This document shows, one piece after another, positions 11,295 through 19,233 of a stretch of 64,000 nucleotides of DNA. How positions within the stretch are numbered: the stretch's first letter is position 1; every line of letters begins with the position of its first letter. The notes under the pieces are model-generated. The model was not told the origin of the DNA. It saw only the letters and a program-made list of their open reading frames with translations, and did not search any database. This stretch comes from Pleodorina starrii (taxonomy: Eukaryota; Chlorophyta; Chlorophyceae; Chlamydomonadales; Volvocaceae), in contig BRXU01000001.1 in the NCBI GenBank assembly GCA_030267565.1, positions 4,092,001 through 4,156,000 on the forward strand. Direction: 5' to 3'. Position numbers and translations under genes: made by a program.

Positions 11295-12066
11295 CTAATG
11301 CGCGCTACCACCGTCAATTAAGAAGACAGGCTGTCGTCGATTGGCTTGCTGGAGGGCCGCGCTATTTTTGAAATAGTCAGTCACGTTGCCCATGACCCCG
11401 GAACAGTCTAGAACAAGATGTTTGAGGAAGGCGTCCACTTTATTTTTAAACACCCGCGTGCAGGTGACAGGATCCTCGCGTGTGAGACGCTGACGTTCGT
11501 CCTTAGGCAAGGAGGTCATATCCTCGTCGCTCGCCGTTGCGGCAGACATGTCGCCAGAGAGGACTTTGAGATGGCGCAGGAGATCGGGCCAGCGGACATC
11601 GCGAGAGGTTGGCGTGAAAAACCATGTGGGCGGGCCTAGCTGTCGGACCATCGCCATGGCATGTTGCCGGCAGCATTGTCTGTAGTCGGGCGACGTACGA
11701 ATCTGTTTAAAGACGCGGTGGGCGACGTGCGAGTCAACAAGCGCGTCCCTCGATCGCGGCTTGATCGCGCAACTGCCCGGCCGTTAAACTGTTGTGTTCC
11801 TGTGCCTGCCGTAAACGCACGTTTATAGACCGGGCCACGTTCCAGATCTCCAGCATTTTAAACTTGGCAAAGATGTTGCTGGCATGGCGGGCACAGCGAC
11901 GGTCGCAGTGCAAAAGCTCGTGCTTGGCAATTGTTGGGTACGCGACGTAACGATGACGTGATTTGGGGTCTGGCCTGTGATACCCGCAAAAAATGGAAGG
12001 AAAAGCTTGTTCCTCAAAGTGCGGGGCCGTAAACCAGCCTTCAGGGGTCCTGCCCTCACCCGGTGC
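11295..12066 (-). pseudogene. Helitron Rep/helicase fragment (Helitron_like_N region), broken
   Basis: Two minus-strand frames together resemble the N-terminal helicase-like region of Helitron Rep/helicase proteins. The first (about 12066-11757) contains an APGEG start, AFPSIFCG, a YVAYPTI...ELLHCDRR stretch and SNIFAKFKMLEI. After a frameshift near 11750, the second (about 11750-11295) contains AMVRQLGPPTWFFTPTS followed by VRWPDLL, the hallmark of this region. It ends around VTDYFKNSAAL, just before the place where the HUH nuclease motif should follow, so the nickase and helicase are missing. The fragment continues the 5' half at 19234-22026; the two halves were separated by insertion of the gypsy element at the duplicated tatag. 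Confidence 0.75.
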
Positions 12067-12071
12067 TATAG

Positions 12072-12445
12072 TGTAACGATATTTATACTTATAATATTTC
12101 CGACTTATAACCAATGGTTAACGGAACTCACTAAAGTGAGGGACGACCGTTGGGTTAGTTGGAGACGATAATTGCGGAGCCCTGTCGTACATCAAGATCT
12201 CAAGGCGTCGGCCTCATATGCCGACTGGTGGAGCTTATGGGATTGAATTCTATTTCTCAGGTGTCTGTTGACACCACCTCTTACTACTGTATGTTTCTGA
12301 TATTAGTTAGATTAGTGCTTGGTAAGCTGTTTAGGTGGGCGCCGTCTTCGTCTCCTTCAACTGGTCGTTCTTCGGTCGTCGCTCTGGCGACGCCTGGTAC
12401 CTCGGTGAGTTCCCTTCCGCTGCGTAGCGTAGCTTAAACGTTACA
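12072..12445 (+). repeat. 5' LTR of the gypsy element
   Basis: The 374-bp LTR starts tgtaacgatatttatac and ends cttaaacgttaca, with a 7-bp terminal inverted repeat. It should hold the element promoter. AT-rich words near its start (atatttatacttataatat) are possible core promoter sequence, but I cannot place a transcription start. Confidence 0.95.
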
Positions 12446-12446
12446 A

Positions 12447-12465
12447 TTGGCATCGAGTTCTAGGT
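12447..12465 (+). other. Putative primer binding site of the gypsy element
   Basis: A TGG at 12448, two bases after the LTR, begins tggcatcgagttctagg. This is the expected position and start for pairing with the 3' CCA end of a tRNA. I cannot say which tRNA from the sequence alone. Confidence 0.5.
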
Positions 12466-12483
12466 CGCCTTCGCCGACCAAGA

Positions 12484-13755
12484 ATGGCCAAGAAGAAGGA
12501 CAAGACCAAGGCTGTTCCTAAACAACCTTCCTTTAATATTCCTGAGGATGATGCGACTCCAGTCGTATCAGGTCGTGAGCCGGCTGCGGCCGATCACACC
12601 AATCCTCTCCCCGGAGCGACTCCAGTCGCGGTTACGGGTACTAATTCGTCTCCTCAAGGAGCAACTAAGGCCAAAGGATCTATGCCTGAGGCCGGCATTC
12701 AGCCACAAACTCTTCCGCCGCAAGTCGCCGCTACCATCGCAAATGCAAGCGCGCGACGCGTATGGCGGACTTTCATTAAAAAGTTTGCAGACATGAAAGA
12801 CATTCAATTGCCTGCTAACTTCACTTCGCTGCCTGCCGCTGATCTCGTTGCGTTTGCGCAGAGCATCAACATGGACCCTGCGGCGCCGGCGGCGGCCCTT
12901 GCGGCTGCCTTAAACAGCCAGGAGCAGTTCGGACAGGCCATGCAGCTCCAGCAGCAACAGCAGCAGCAGGCCCTCGCTGCCGGGCAGGACGGCCGCAACG
13001 TCGCCCCGGCTCTCGATGCCGCGGCAACCGCGGCCGGCCAGCCGGCCGCACCCGGTCAACCGGGTGTGGAGGCACAACAAGGCCTTTCTCAGCAGGCGCT
13101 GGCGCAGGTGCACCAGGTGTGCACCAACGTGTTTCAACACGCCATGGGCCAGATTGTGACGCTCATGGACGCGCGCTTTGCCGAGTTCAAGGCGAGCAAC
13201 GCTAATGGCAACCAGGCAGCGGCCGCAGCTGCAGCGGCGGGCATGGCCGCAGCGGCGGCGGCTGACGCCATGGAAGCCGATGGCGCAGGCGCAGATGGCC
13301 CCTCCTCGGACACCAGCTCTGAGGAGAGCGACAGCAGCGACGACGATGACGCGTCGCCGGCGGGCCGCATCATCAAGTCCACCCGCAAGCACATCCTTGC
13401 GGAGCTGAAGAAGACGGACATGCGCTCGGGCCGCGAGCGCAGCAAAGCCATGAAGGGCTTCGCTAAAACGTTCGCCAGCCTACTAACGCCGGCCCAGGCT
13501 GCCAAGATGTCGGCGTCGGAGCTCGTCGCCTCCTGGCAGGAGCGCGGCAATGGCTACATGCGCCTGCACGACTGGGCGCCTCTGTCCGGCGCCGAGCTGG
13601 ACCACGCGCCTACCTGTCGCACCTGGAATTTGATATGCCGCGGGATGCGGACGTCCAGGCGGCGCTGGCCAGCCTCCGCAGCAACGGCGGCGCGGGCGGA
13701 AGCAACGGCGGCGCCGGCGGCAGTACCGCCGGCGGCTGGCAAAGCCAGGAGGTGA
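12484..13755 (+). CDS. Gag, N-terminal part (gypsy)
   Basis: A 423-codon ORF opens with MAKKKDKTKAVPKQ 38 bases after the LTR, the first ATG of the element in good position. The N-terminal third is basic and Pro/Thr-rich, the middle is Ala/Gln-rich with a Q run, and near residues 275-290 there is an acidic SSDTSSEESDSSDDDD tract. No enzymatic domain is present, as expected of a capsid precursor. From about 13605 the homologous reading continues in another frame (next entry), so the last 50 codons (Arg/Ala-rich) are probably out-of-frame translation. A single-base indel or a programmed shift would explain this. I see no canonical slippery heptamer at the overlap. Confidence 0.75.
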   Translation: MAKKKDKTKAVPKQPSFNIPEDDATPVVSGREPAAADHTNPLPGATPVAVTGTNSSPQGATKAKGSMPEAGIQPQTLPPQVAATIANASARRVWRTFIKKFADMKDIQLPANFTSLPAADLVAFAQSINMDPAAPAAALAAALNSQEQFGQAMQLQQQQQQQALAAGQDGRNVAPALDAAATAAGQPAAPGQPGVEAQQGLSQQALAQVHQVCTNVFQHAMGQIVTLMDARFAEFKASNANGNQAAAAAAAAGMAAAAAADAMEADGAGADGPSSDTSSEESDSSDDDDASPAGRIIKSTRKHILAELKKTDMRSGRERSKAMKGFAKTFASLLTPAQAAKMSASELVASWQERGNGYMRLHDWAPLSGAELDHAPTCRTWNLICRGMRTSRRRWPASAATAARAEATAAPAAVPPAAGKARR

Positions 13756-14549
13756 GAAAGAAGGTTCCGGAGCCGTATAAGTTCACGGGGGCCACGGACA
13801 AGCATGTCACGTGCGTGCAAACGTGGTTCGATACCTTCATCACCTACTGCGACACCACTCACATCAACCCCATTCAGAACCTAGCGTTCTTCACCACGGG
13901 GGCTGCACAAGAGTGGGTGGTGGGATACATGGGCGACGCGCTGACTAGCGGGGTCGTCGTGACGCGCGAGCAGCTGCGCACCGATTTCCTCGTCCAGTTC
14001 GGCGATATCCGCCGTCACACTGCCCAGTCCGCACGCGAACGCTTTCACGCGGGGGAGCACAGCATGAAACCGGGCGAAAAGGTCAACCTGTACACGCAGC
14101 GCTTCCACACGATCGTGCAGGACGCCAAGGGCATGTCTCAGGTGGATCAGATTTTCTGGTACCTTCACGGGCTTCTCCCCGCACTTAAGAAGGCATGCGC
14201 TACGGACGCCCTGGGCAAGGACTGGGTCTCGGTGGAAGATCTCATTCGCTTTGCACTGAGCCAGGAGCTTCGTGCTAACATTGCGAAATCCGCTTCTAAC
14301 GCCCACGCTACGGTGGCCGCTGTTTCTACCCCCTCCCAACCTCGCAAGCAGAAGCGGAAACGCTCCGAGCGCTCCGAGGACGGAGACAAGAAGCCCCCCA
14401 GGTGCATTCACTGCGCCGAGGAGTTCCCCGACGGCTTCCCGCCGTCGCACTTGCGAAAGTGCGACGTCTTTCAGCGCAAGCTGAAGGCCGGGTTGATCAA
14501 GGACGGCAGCAGGGGCAAGAAGGCGGACCGCAAAGATGGCAAGCGTTAG
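13635..14549 (+). CDS. Gag, retrotransposon gag domain and zinc-finger-like C-terminus
   Basis: This 304-codon ORF, starting from its ATG, carries the retrotransposon gag signature: a VQTWFDTFITYC-type helix, then W at AAQEWV, a FGDIRRHTAQSARERF stretch and YTQRFHTIV. It ends in a basic region and a CIHC...H...C finger (roughly residues 255-275) rather than a classical CCHC knuckle. The frame is open upstream of the ATG to about 13608 and reads smoothly on from the first gag ORF, so one gag protein of about 690 residues is likely split by a frameshift. It ends at a TAG (14547-14549), after which the same frame stays open into the next domain. Confidence 0.75.
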   Translation: MPRDADVQAALASLRSNGGAGGSNGGAGGSTAGGWQSQEVRKKVPEPYKFTGATDKHVTCVQTWFDTFITYCDTTHINPIQNLAFFTTGAAQEWVVGYMGDALTSGVVVTREQLRTDFLVQFGDIRRHTAQSARERFHAGEHSMKPGEKVNLYTQRFHTIVQDAKGMSQVDQIFWYLHGLLPALKKACATDALGKDWVSVEDLIRFALSQELRANIAKSASNAHATVAAVSTPSQPRKQKRKRSERSEDGDKKPPRCIHCAEEFPDGFPPSHLRKCDVFQRKLKAGLIKDGSRGKKADRKDGKR

Positions 14550-15269
14550 GCGCTTGGCAAGGACGCGGAGGGTGCGGGTTCTGACCCGCCAGAGCCAGCA
14601 CGTGTGTCGAAAGCTCTAGGCTGTCGCGAAGCAGGTCCCAACCTGCCGGTTGCGCGCGTTGCTGTATCCCACGCTCTAGGTGTTCGGGATGGTGGAATTG
14701 GTGCCGTAGGCGCGGCGGGACCCCCGGACCATACGTTGGGGTCTCCGCCGGCCGCTCAGGGGGTCGTTTTTGAGCTTCCTCCACCTCCACCGCCGGGAAA
14801 CGACGACCGCATGTTTTGCAGTCGAGAGTTTGCTCGGGTGCAGTCGGAGTTGGGCGTCAAGTTTACCTTTGACGCCGCATGTAACAATTCTGGCACCAAT
14901 GCTCTGTGCGTTCCTTTTGCCTCACCCAGCCAATCTTTCTTCGATAAGGACGTTGGCGGGGAAACCCTCTGGATAAATCCACCAGTACACGAAGTGGTCA
15001 GATGGCAGCAGCACTACGCGAAATGCAAAGCTGCACAGCCCAGCACCACCAGTGCCATGTTCGTAGCCCCCAAGTGGCCCGTGCTTGAGCAGCACTTTCA
15101 GTCTCTAGGCTACGCGCTCTTTAAGGAGTACCCTATTGGAAAGCGGCTTTTCACCACTCCCAATAACGAGCGGGGCAAAGCTCAGCTCATGGGTATCCCT
15201 TGGCCGGTCCAGCTTTGGTACGATCCTCCCAAAACGGAGGCTGTACTGCGCTCCGTACAGAACAACTAG
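14550..15269 (+). CDS. Methyltransferase-like (Dam/DIRS-type) domain between gag and pol
   Basis: The frame following the gag TAG is open for about 239 codons to a second TAG (15267-15269). It has no well-placed ATG (first ATG at 14811), which suggests expression by readthrough. After a Pro-rich linker (LPPPPPPG) the protein shows FTFDAACNNSG, then LWINPPVHEV (W at 14970) and AMFVAPKWPVLEQHF. This order of an Asp-containing N-terminal motif, an NPP motif in a W-x-N-P-P setting and a hydrophobic VxP-x-W strand resembles the Dam-like N6-adenine methyltransferase domain of DIRS and some other retroelements. The assignment rests on motif pattern only. It could be an inactive structural relative. 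Confidence 0.5.
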   Translation, partial: ALGKDAEGAGSDPPEPARVSKALGCREAGPNLPVARVAVSHALGVRDGGIGAVGAAGPPDHTLGSPPAAQGVVFELPPPPPPGNDDRMFCSREFARVQSELGVKFTFDAACNNSGTNALCVPFASPSQSFFDKDVGGETLWINPPVHEVVRWQQHYAKCKAAQPSTTSAMFVAPKWPVLEQHFQSLGYALFKEYPIGKRLFTTPNNERGKAQLMGIPWPVQLWYDPPKTEAVLRSVQNN

Positions 15270-15278
15270 GGCTACAGC

Positions 15279-17921
15279 ATGCACTTCCTCAGCAAAATGT
15301 ACGGCAAAGAGGCCCAAACGCTCGTTGACAGCGGGGCTTGTGCAGTGGGAGCTGCCGACGGCTTTGTTGGCCAATCTTTGGTCAACAGCTTGCGCCTAAA
15401 GGTGCAGCCAGCGGCGGTTACTTCCGTACGCCTCGCAGACGGTTCGCTCCAGCAACTGTTGGGTCAAGTCGCCGTGCCCATCCGCATGGGCACATACCGC
15501 GACACAGTGCGCCTCCTTGTGATGCCAGGCGGCATGCCCGGCACGGACATTTTGCTTGGGACAGATTGGCTCAAGCGGCTCAAGGCCGTTATGAGCTGGG
15601 ACAGTGATTCGCTCACCCTCCAAAGGGGGGGGAAGAGCCTTACACTGCACCCGACTTACGTACACAGGTCGGCTGACACCGAACCTGACCCAATCGCGGT
15701 CATGAACTACGTGTGCGCGCGGTTGCACCAAGCGACGTCGGTTCCGCTTCTGAGCGCCAAGCAAGCTGCAAAGCTGCTTACGCGGGGTGCGCGATCGTAC
15801 CTAATGCTAGTACGCGAAGATAGCGTTGAGCCCGCGGACCCTACTCGTTGCGAATCCGCGACGGTTGGGGCTGCTACGTCAACTGATGCTCCTGCGCCCA
15901 TCGACCTGGTACCGCAGTCGGAAATAGAAGCACTGAAATCCGAATTTTCAGATGTCTTCACGGAGCTGAACGAGCCTCCACCGGAGCGTCCGGGAATAGG
16001 TCACACTATTCCCTTGGTAGAAGGCGCTCAGCCTCCCGCAAAACGTATGTACCGCTTAACTCAGGCTGAGCGGGAAGAGGTCAAAAAGCAAGTAGCGGAT
16101 TTGCTTGCTAAAGGGTTCATCGAACCGAGCACCTCCCCATTCGGTGCGCCTGTTCTGTTTGTCGAAAAACAGGACAAGACCCTTCGAATGTGTTTGGATT
16201 ATAGAGCATTAAACAAAATCACCGTCAAGCGGAGATACCCAATGCCGTCCATAACCGACCTCTTCGACCAGTTGCAAGGCGCAAAAGTCTTTTCAAGCCT
16301 TGACTTGCAACAGGGTTACTACCAAATCCGCATTACACCTGAGGACAGACCTAAAACGAGCTTCCTCACGCCTGAGGGACAGTTTCAGTTCAAGGTCCTT
16401 TGTTTCGGCCTGACTAATGCGCCCGCAACGTTCCAATCCACCATGGCAACGATTTTTCGGGAGCACATTGGTCGATTTGTTCTCGTGTATTTGGACGATA
16501 TACTTATTTTTTCTAAAACGGCACAAGAACATGTACGGCACCTCCGTATTGTACTTGAGCTGTTACGTGAGCACAAGTTCAGGGCAAAATTGCCTAAGTG
16601 CGACTTCAATAAAGCGGAATTGAAGTTTTTGGGGCACATCGTGGGCAGGGACGGCCTTAAGGTCGACCCGTCTAAAGTAAAAGTGGTACAGGACTGGGCC
16701 ACTCCCACAAACGTTTCGCGTCTCAGGTCATTCCTGGGATTAGCGAATTATTTTAGGCGATTTATACAGGGTTATTCATCGCTCGTTGCCCCACTCACGT
16801 CATTGACGGGTGCTCAAGTACCTTGGGATTGGACACCGGAATGCCAATCCGCGTTTAATGGCGTGAAGCACGCACTTACGAACGCACCGGTGTTAGTTCT
16901 GCCAGAACTGGACAAACCTTTTGAGGTTTGGTCCGACGCGTCCGTATTCGGGACGGGTGCCATCCTCTTGCAGGACGGTCGGCCGGTGGCTTACACAAGC
17001 CAGAAGTTTACTCCTGCGGAGATAAACTACACAACCACCGACCAGGAATGCCTTGGGGTTATCCATGCGTTAACCGAATGGAGGTGCTATCTTGACGGGG
17101 CACAGCACGTCACTTTAGTCACCGATCACCAACCCCTGGTATATCTGCAAGACCAGAAAAGCAATAATTTGCTTTCGCGCCGCCAAGCGCGCTGGATGGA
17201 ATACCTTTCTCGTTTCAAGTTCGAATGGGAATATCGTCCGGGCAGAATTAACGTGGCCGACCCTATTAGCAGGGTACACGAGCCTACGGTGGCAGCTGCG
17301 CTCACACGGTCAAGCATCGTCGCTGATCTCTTGACGCGGATCCAGCGAGGGTACCACAAGGACCCATCCTTTGCTGACCCATTACGGATAGCTGGGCTGT
17401 ACTATAACACGTCGCGAGGCCTCTGGCAAAAAGGCCAACGGGTGGTGATCCCCGACGCTGACGGGTTGCGCGATCTGATCATGGCTGAATACCATGACAG
17501 TATCACATCTGGGCATAGAGGAATAAGCCGCACAAAGGAAGTTATTTCCCGCTCGTACTGGTGGCCCACTCTGGACGCAGACGTGGCCGAGTATGTCGGA
17601 AGATGCCCCGAATGCCAGCGCAACAAGCCTTCCAACCATAAGCCGTATGGAAAGCTACAGCCCCTCCCAATACCGGAGACAAATTGGGAGAGCGTGTCAC
17701 TCGATTTGATCACGCAGCTACCGAAAACCGCTAAGGGCCACGACGCCGTACTTGTGTTTGTGGATCGGCTCAGCAAAATGGTGCACTTTGCTGCCACTCA
17801 CACCGACGTCAGTGCTGAGGAGATAGCGTGGCTATACCTCGAACACGTTTTCAAGCATCATGGGCTGTCCAGGTCCCTGGTGTCTGACCGTGGAACTCAA
17901 TTTTTGGCAGGAGCTGTTTAA
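15279..17921 (+). CDS. Pol: protease, reverse transcriptase, RNase H, integrase N-part (gypsy)
   Basis: An 880-codon ORF starts at an ATG nine bases after the TAG that ends the methyltransferase-like frame; both are in the same frame. Aspartic protease: DSG at residue 17, with ILLGTDWL following. RT: LDYRALNKITVKRRYPMP, FSSLDLQQGYYQI and the YLDD box at 404-407. RNase H: WSDAS with Asp at 553 and DQECLGVIHAL. Integrase: H-x-H-C-x2-C zinc site (YHDSITSGH...CPECQ, from residue 739), first catalytic Asp near 809 (SLDLIT) and second at 870 (SDRGTQF). The frame then runs into a stop within ten codons, before the catalytic Glu. Confidence 0.93.
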   Translation: MHFLSKMYGKEAQTLVDSGACAVGAADGFVGQSLVNSLRLKVQPAAVTSVRLADGSLQQLLGQVAVPIRMGTYRDTVRLLVMPGGMPGTDILLGTDWLKRLKAVMSWDSDSLTLQRGGKSLTLHPTYVHRSADTEPDPIAVMNYVCARLHQATSVPLLSAKQAAKLLTRGARSYLMLVREDSVEPADPTRCESATVGAATSTDAPAPIDLVPQSEIEALKSEFSDVFTELNEPPPERPGIGHTIPLVEGAQPPAKRMYRLTQAEREEVKKQVADLLAKGFIEPSTSPFGAPVLFVEKQDKTLRMCLDYRALNKITVKRRYPMPSITDLFDQLQGAKVFSSLDLQQGYYQIRITPEDRPKTSFLTPEGQFQFKVLCFGLTNAPATFQSTMATIFREHIGRFVLVYLDDILIFSKTAQEHVRHLRIVLELLREHKFRAKLPKCDFNKAELKFLGHIVGRDGLKVDPSKVKVVQDWATPTNVSRLRSFLGLANYFRRFIQGYSSLVAPLTSLTGAQVPWDWTPECQSAFNGVKHALTNAPVLVLPELDKPFEVWSDASVFGTGAILLQDGRPVAYTSQKFTPAEINYTTTDQECLGVIHALTEWRCYLDGAQHVTLVTDHQPLVYLQDQKSNNLLSRRQARWMEYLSRFKFEWEYRPGRINVADPISRVHEPTVAAALTRSSIVADLLTRIQRGYHKDPSFADPLRIAGLYYNTSRGLWQKGQRVVIPDADGLRDLIMAEYHDSITSGHRGISRTKEVISRSYWWPTLDADVAEYVGRCPECQRNKPSNHKPYGKLQPLPIPETNWESVSLDLITQLPKTAKGHDAVLVFVDRLSKMVHFAATHTDVSAEEIAWLYLEHVFKHHGLSRSLVSDRGTQFLAGAV

Positions 17922-18810
17922 GAGCCTTCGCACCAAACTACGCATGAGCACCGCTTACCATCCGCAAACGGACGGTCAGACGGAGCGCATGAACCGGCTC
18001 TTGGAAGAAACCCTTCGGCACTACGTCAATCCGACGCAGGATGATTGGGACAAACATCTGCCCTTAATCGAGTTTGCAATCAATAACTCGAAGCAGAGCA
18101 GTACCAATACAACGCCGTTCATGCTCAATTCGGGTCACCAACCTCGGGTTCCCGCGGATGTTGACATCGAATTGGAGAATGGCAAAGTCCCATCGGCCAA
18201 AGAGTTTGCTTCCATTATGCGGGAACGCATCGCTGCGGCCCGCAGGCACCTGAAAGCGGCTCAGGATCGCCAACGCACTGCCTATAACCGCAAACGGGAG
18301 GATATCTCGTTTGACATTGGAGAAAACGTGTTGCTCTCTACATCCAACATTTCGTTGAAGTCCCCTGGCGCAAAGAAGTTGCTGCCCAAATACATTGGGC
18401 CCTTCAAAATCCTGGCGCGCGTAGGTTCGGTGGCCTACAAACTTGACTTGCCAGCGGGATACAAAATTCATCCAGTCTTCCACGTTTCGCTCCTAAAGCC
18501 TTACAAAGGTGACGGCACTTATCAACCGCCGCCCGCCTTTGTACTGGAAGGCGAGGAGTACTGGAGCGTGGACAGTATCATCGACTTACGGGAACGCAAA
18601 ATCGGGCGTAAAACACGCCGCGAATTTCTTGTAAAATGGGCCGGATTTGGTCCCGAACATAACACTTGGGAGCCTGAAGAGTCCCTTCGAAGGGATTCCT
18701 TGGTTGCCGAGGAGGTCGATGCCTTCCTCACTAAGCGCACCCAGGCACCGCCTCCCCGGGTTAAGCCTACATCTCGGCGCAGGCGCGTCAAAGGACAGCG
18801 CCGCCGGTGA
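17902..18810 (+). pseudogene. Integrase C-part and chromodomain, out of frame with pol
   Basis: Starting at the T5 run of 17901-17905, the integrase reading continues in a different frame with FWQELFKSL, then AYHPQTDGQTERMNR carrying the catalytic Glu, the GPY/F-type KYIGPFKILARVG stretch, HPVFHVSLLKPY, and a C-terminal chromodomain (about 18555-18735: YWSVDSIIDLR...EFLVKWAGFG...NTWEP). The chromodomain identifies the element as a chromovirus; in that group it directs integration to particular chromatin. The break lies between integrase catalytic residues two and three and should inactivate the protein unless recoding or a sequencing error accounts for it. Residues usual between TQF and FWQ in the family also seem missing, which favours a small deletion. 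Confidence 0.85.
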
Positions 18811-18841
18811 ATACTGGCATCGCTCCCGGGACGTTCGCTTC

Positions 18842-18854
18842 AAAGGGGGGGGAG
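18842..18854 (+). other. Polypurine tract of the gypsy element
   Basis: The tract aaagggggggggag lies directly before the 3' LTR and is the expected plus-strand primer for second-strand DNA synthesis. Confidence 0.85.
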
Positions 18855-19228
18855 TGTAACGATATTTATACTTATAATATTTCCGACTTATAACCAATGG
18901 TTAACGGAACTCACTAAAGTGAGGGACGACCGTTGGGTTAGTTGGAGACGATAATTGCGGAGCCCTGTCGTACATCAAGATCTCAAGGCGTCGGCCTCAT
19001 ATGCCGACTGGTGGAGCTTATGGGATTGAATTCTATTTCTCAGGTGTCTGTTGACACCACCTCTTACTACTGTATGTTTCTGATATTAGTTAGATTAGTG
19101 CTTGGTAAGCTGTTTAGGTGGGCGCCGTCTTCGTCTCCTTCAACTGGTCGTTCGTCGGTCGTCGCTCTGGCGACGCCTGGTACCTCGGTGAGTTCCCTTC
19201 CGCTGCGTAGCGTAGCTTAAACGTTACA
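18855..19228 (+). repeat. 3' LTR of the gypsy element
   Basis: This is 374 bp, identical to the 5' LTR by eye except for G at 19154 where the 5' LTR has T (12371). The second copy of the target duplication tatag follows at 19229-19233. Confidence 0.95.
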
Positions 19229-19233
19229 TATAG

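Larger units (their letters stand above)
12072..19228 (+). mobile_element. Ty3/gypsy chromovirus-type LTR retrotransposon, full length
   Basis: The element is 7157 bp, bounded by 374-bp LTRs with tgtaacg/cgttaca ends and by the 5-bp target duplication tatag (12067-12071 and 19229-19233). Order: LTR, primer site, gag, methyltransferase-like domain, protease-RT-RNase H-integrase, chromodomain, polypurine tract, LTR. I found one LTR difference (T at 12371, G at 19154), which indicates a recent insertion. The coding region is nevertheless interrupted: a frame change inside gag near 13605, in-frame TAG codons at 14547 and 15267, and a frame change inside integrase near 17901. It lies antisense within an older Helitron. 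Confidence 0.95.

Noticed and set aside
14547..15269. UAG reassigned to Gln, as in some ulvophyte algae
   Set aside because: The LINE (about 3027 codons) and copia (about 1332 codons) frames contain no internal TAG or TAA.
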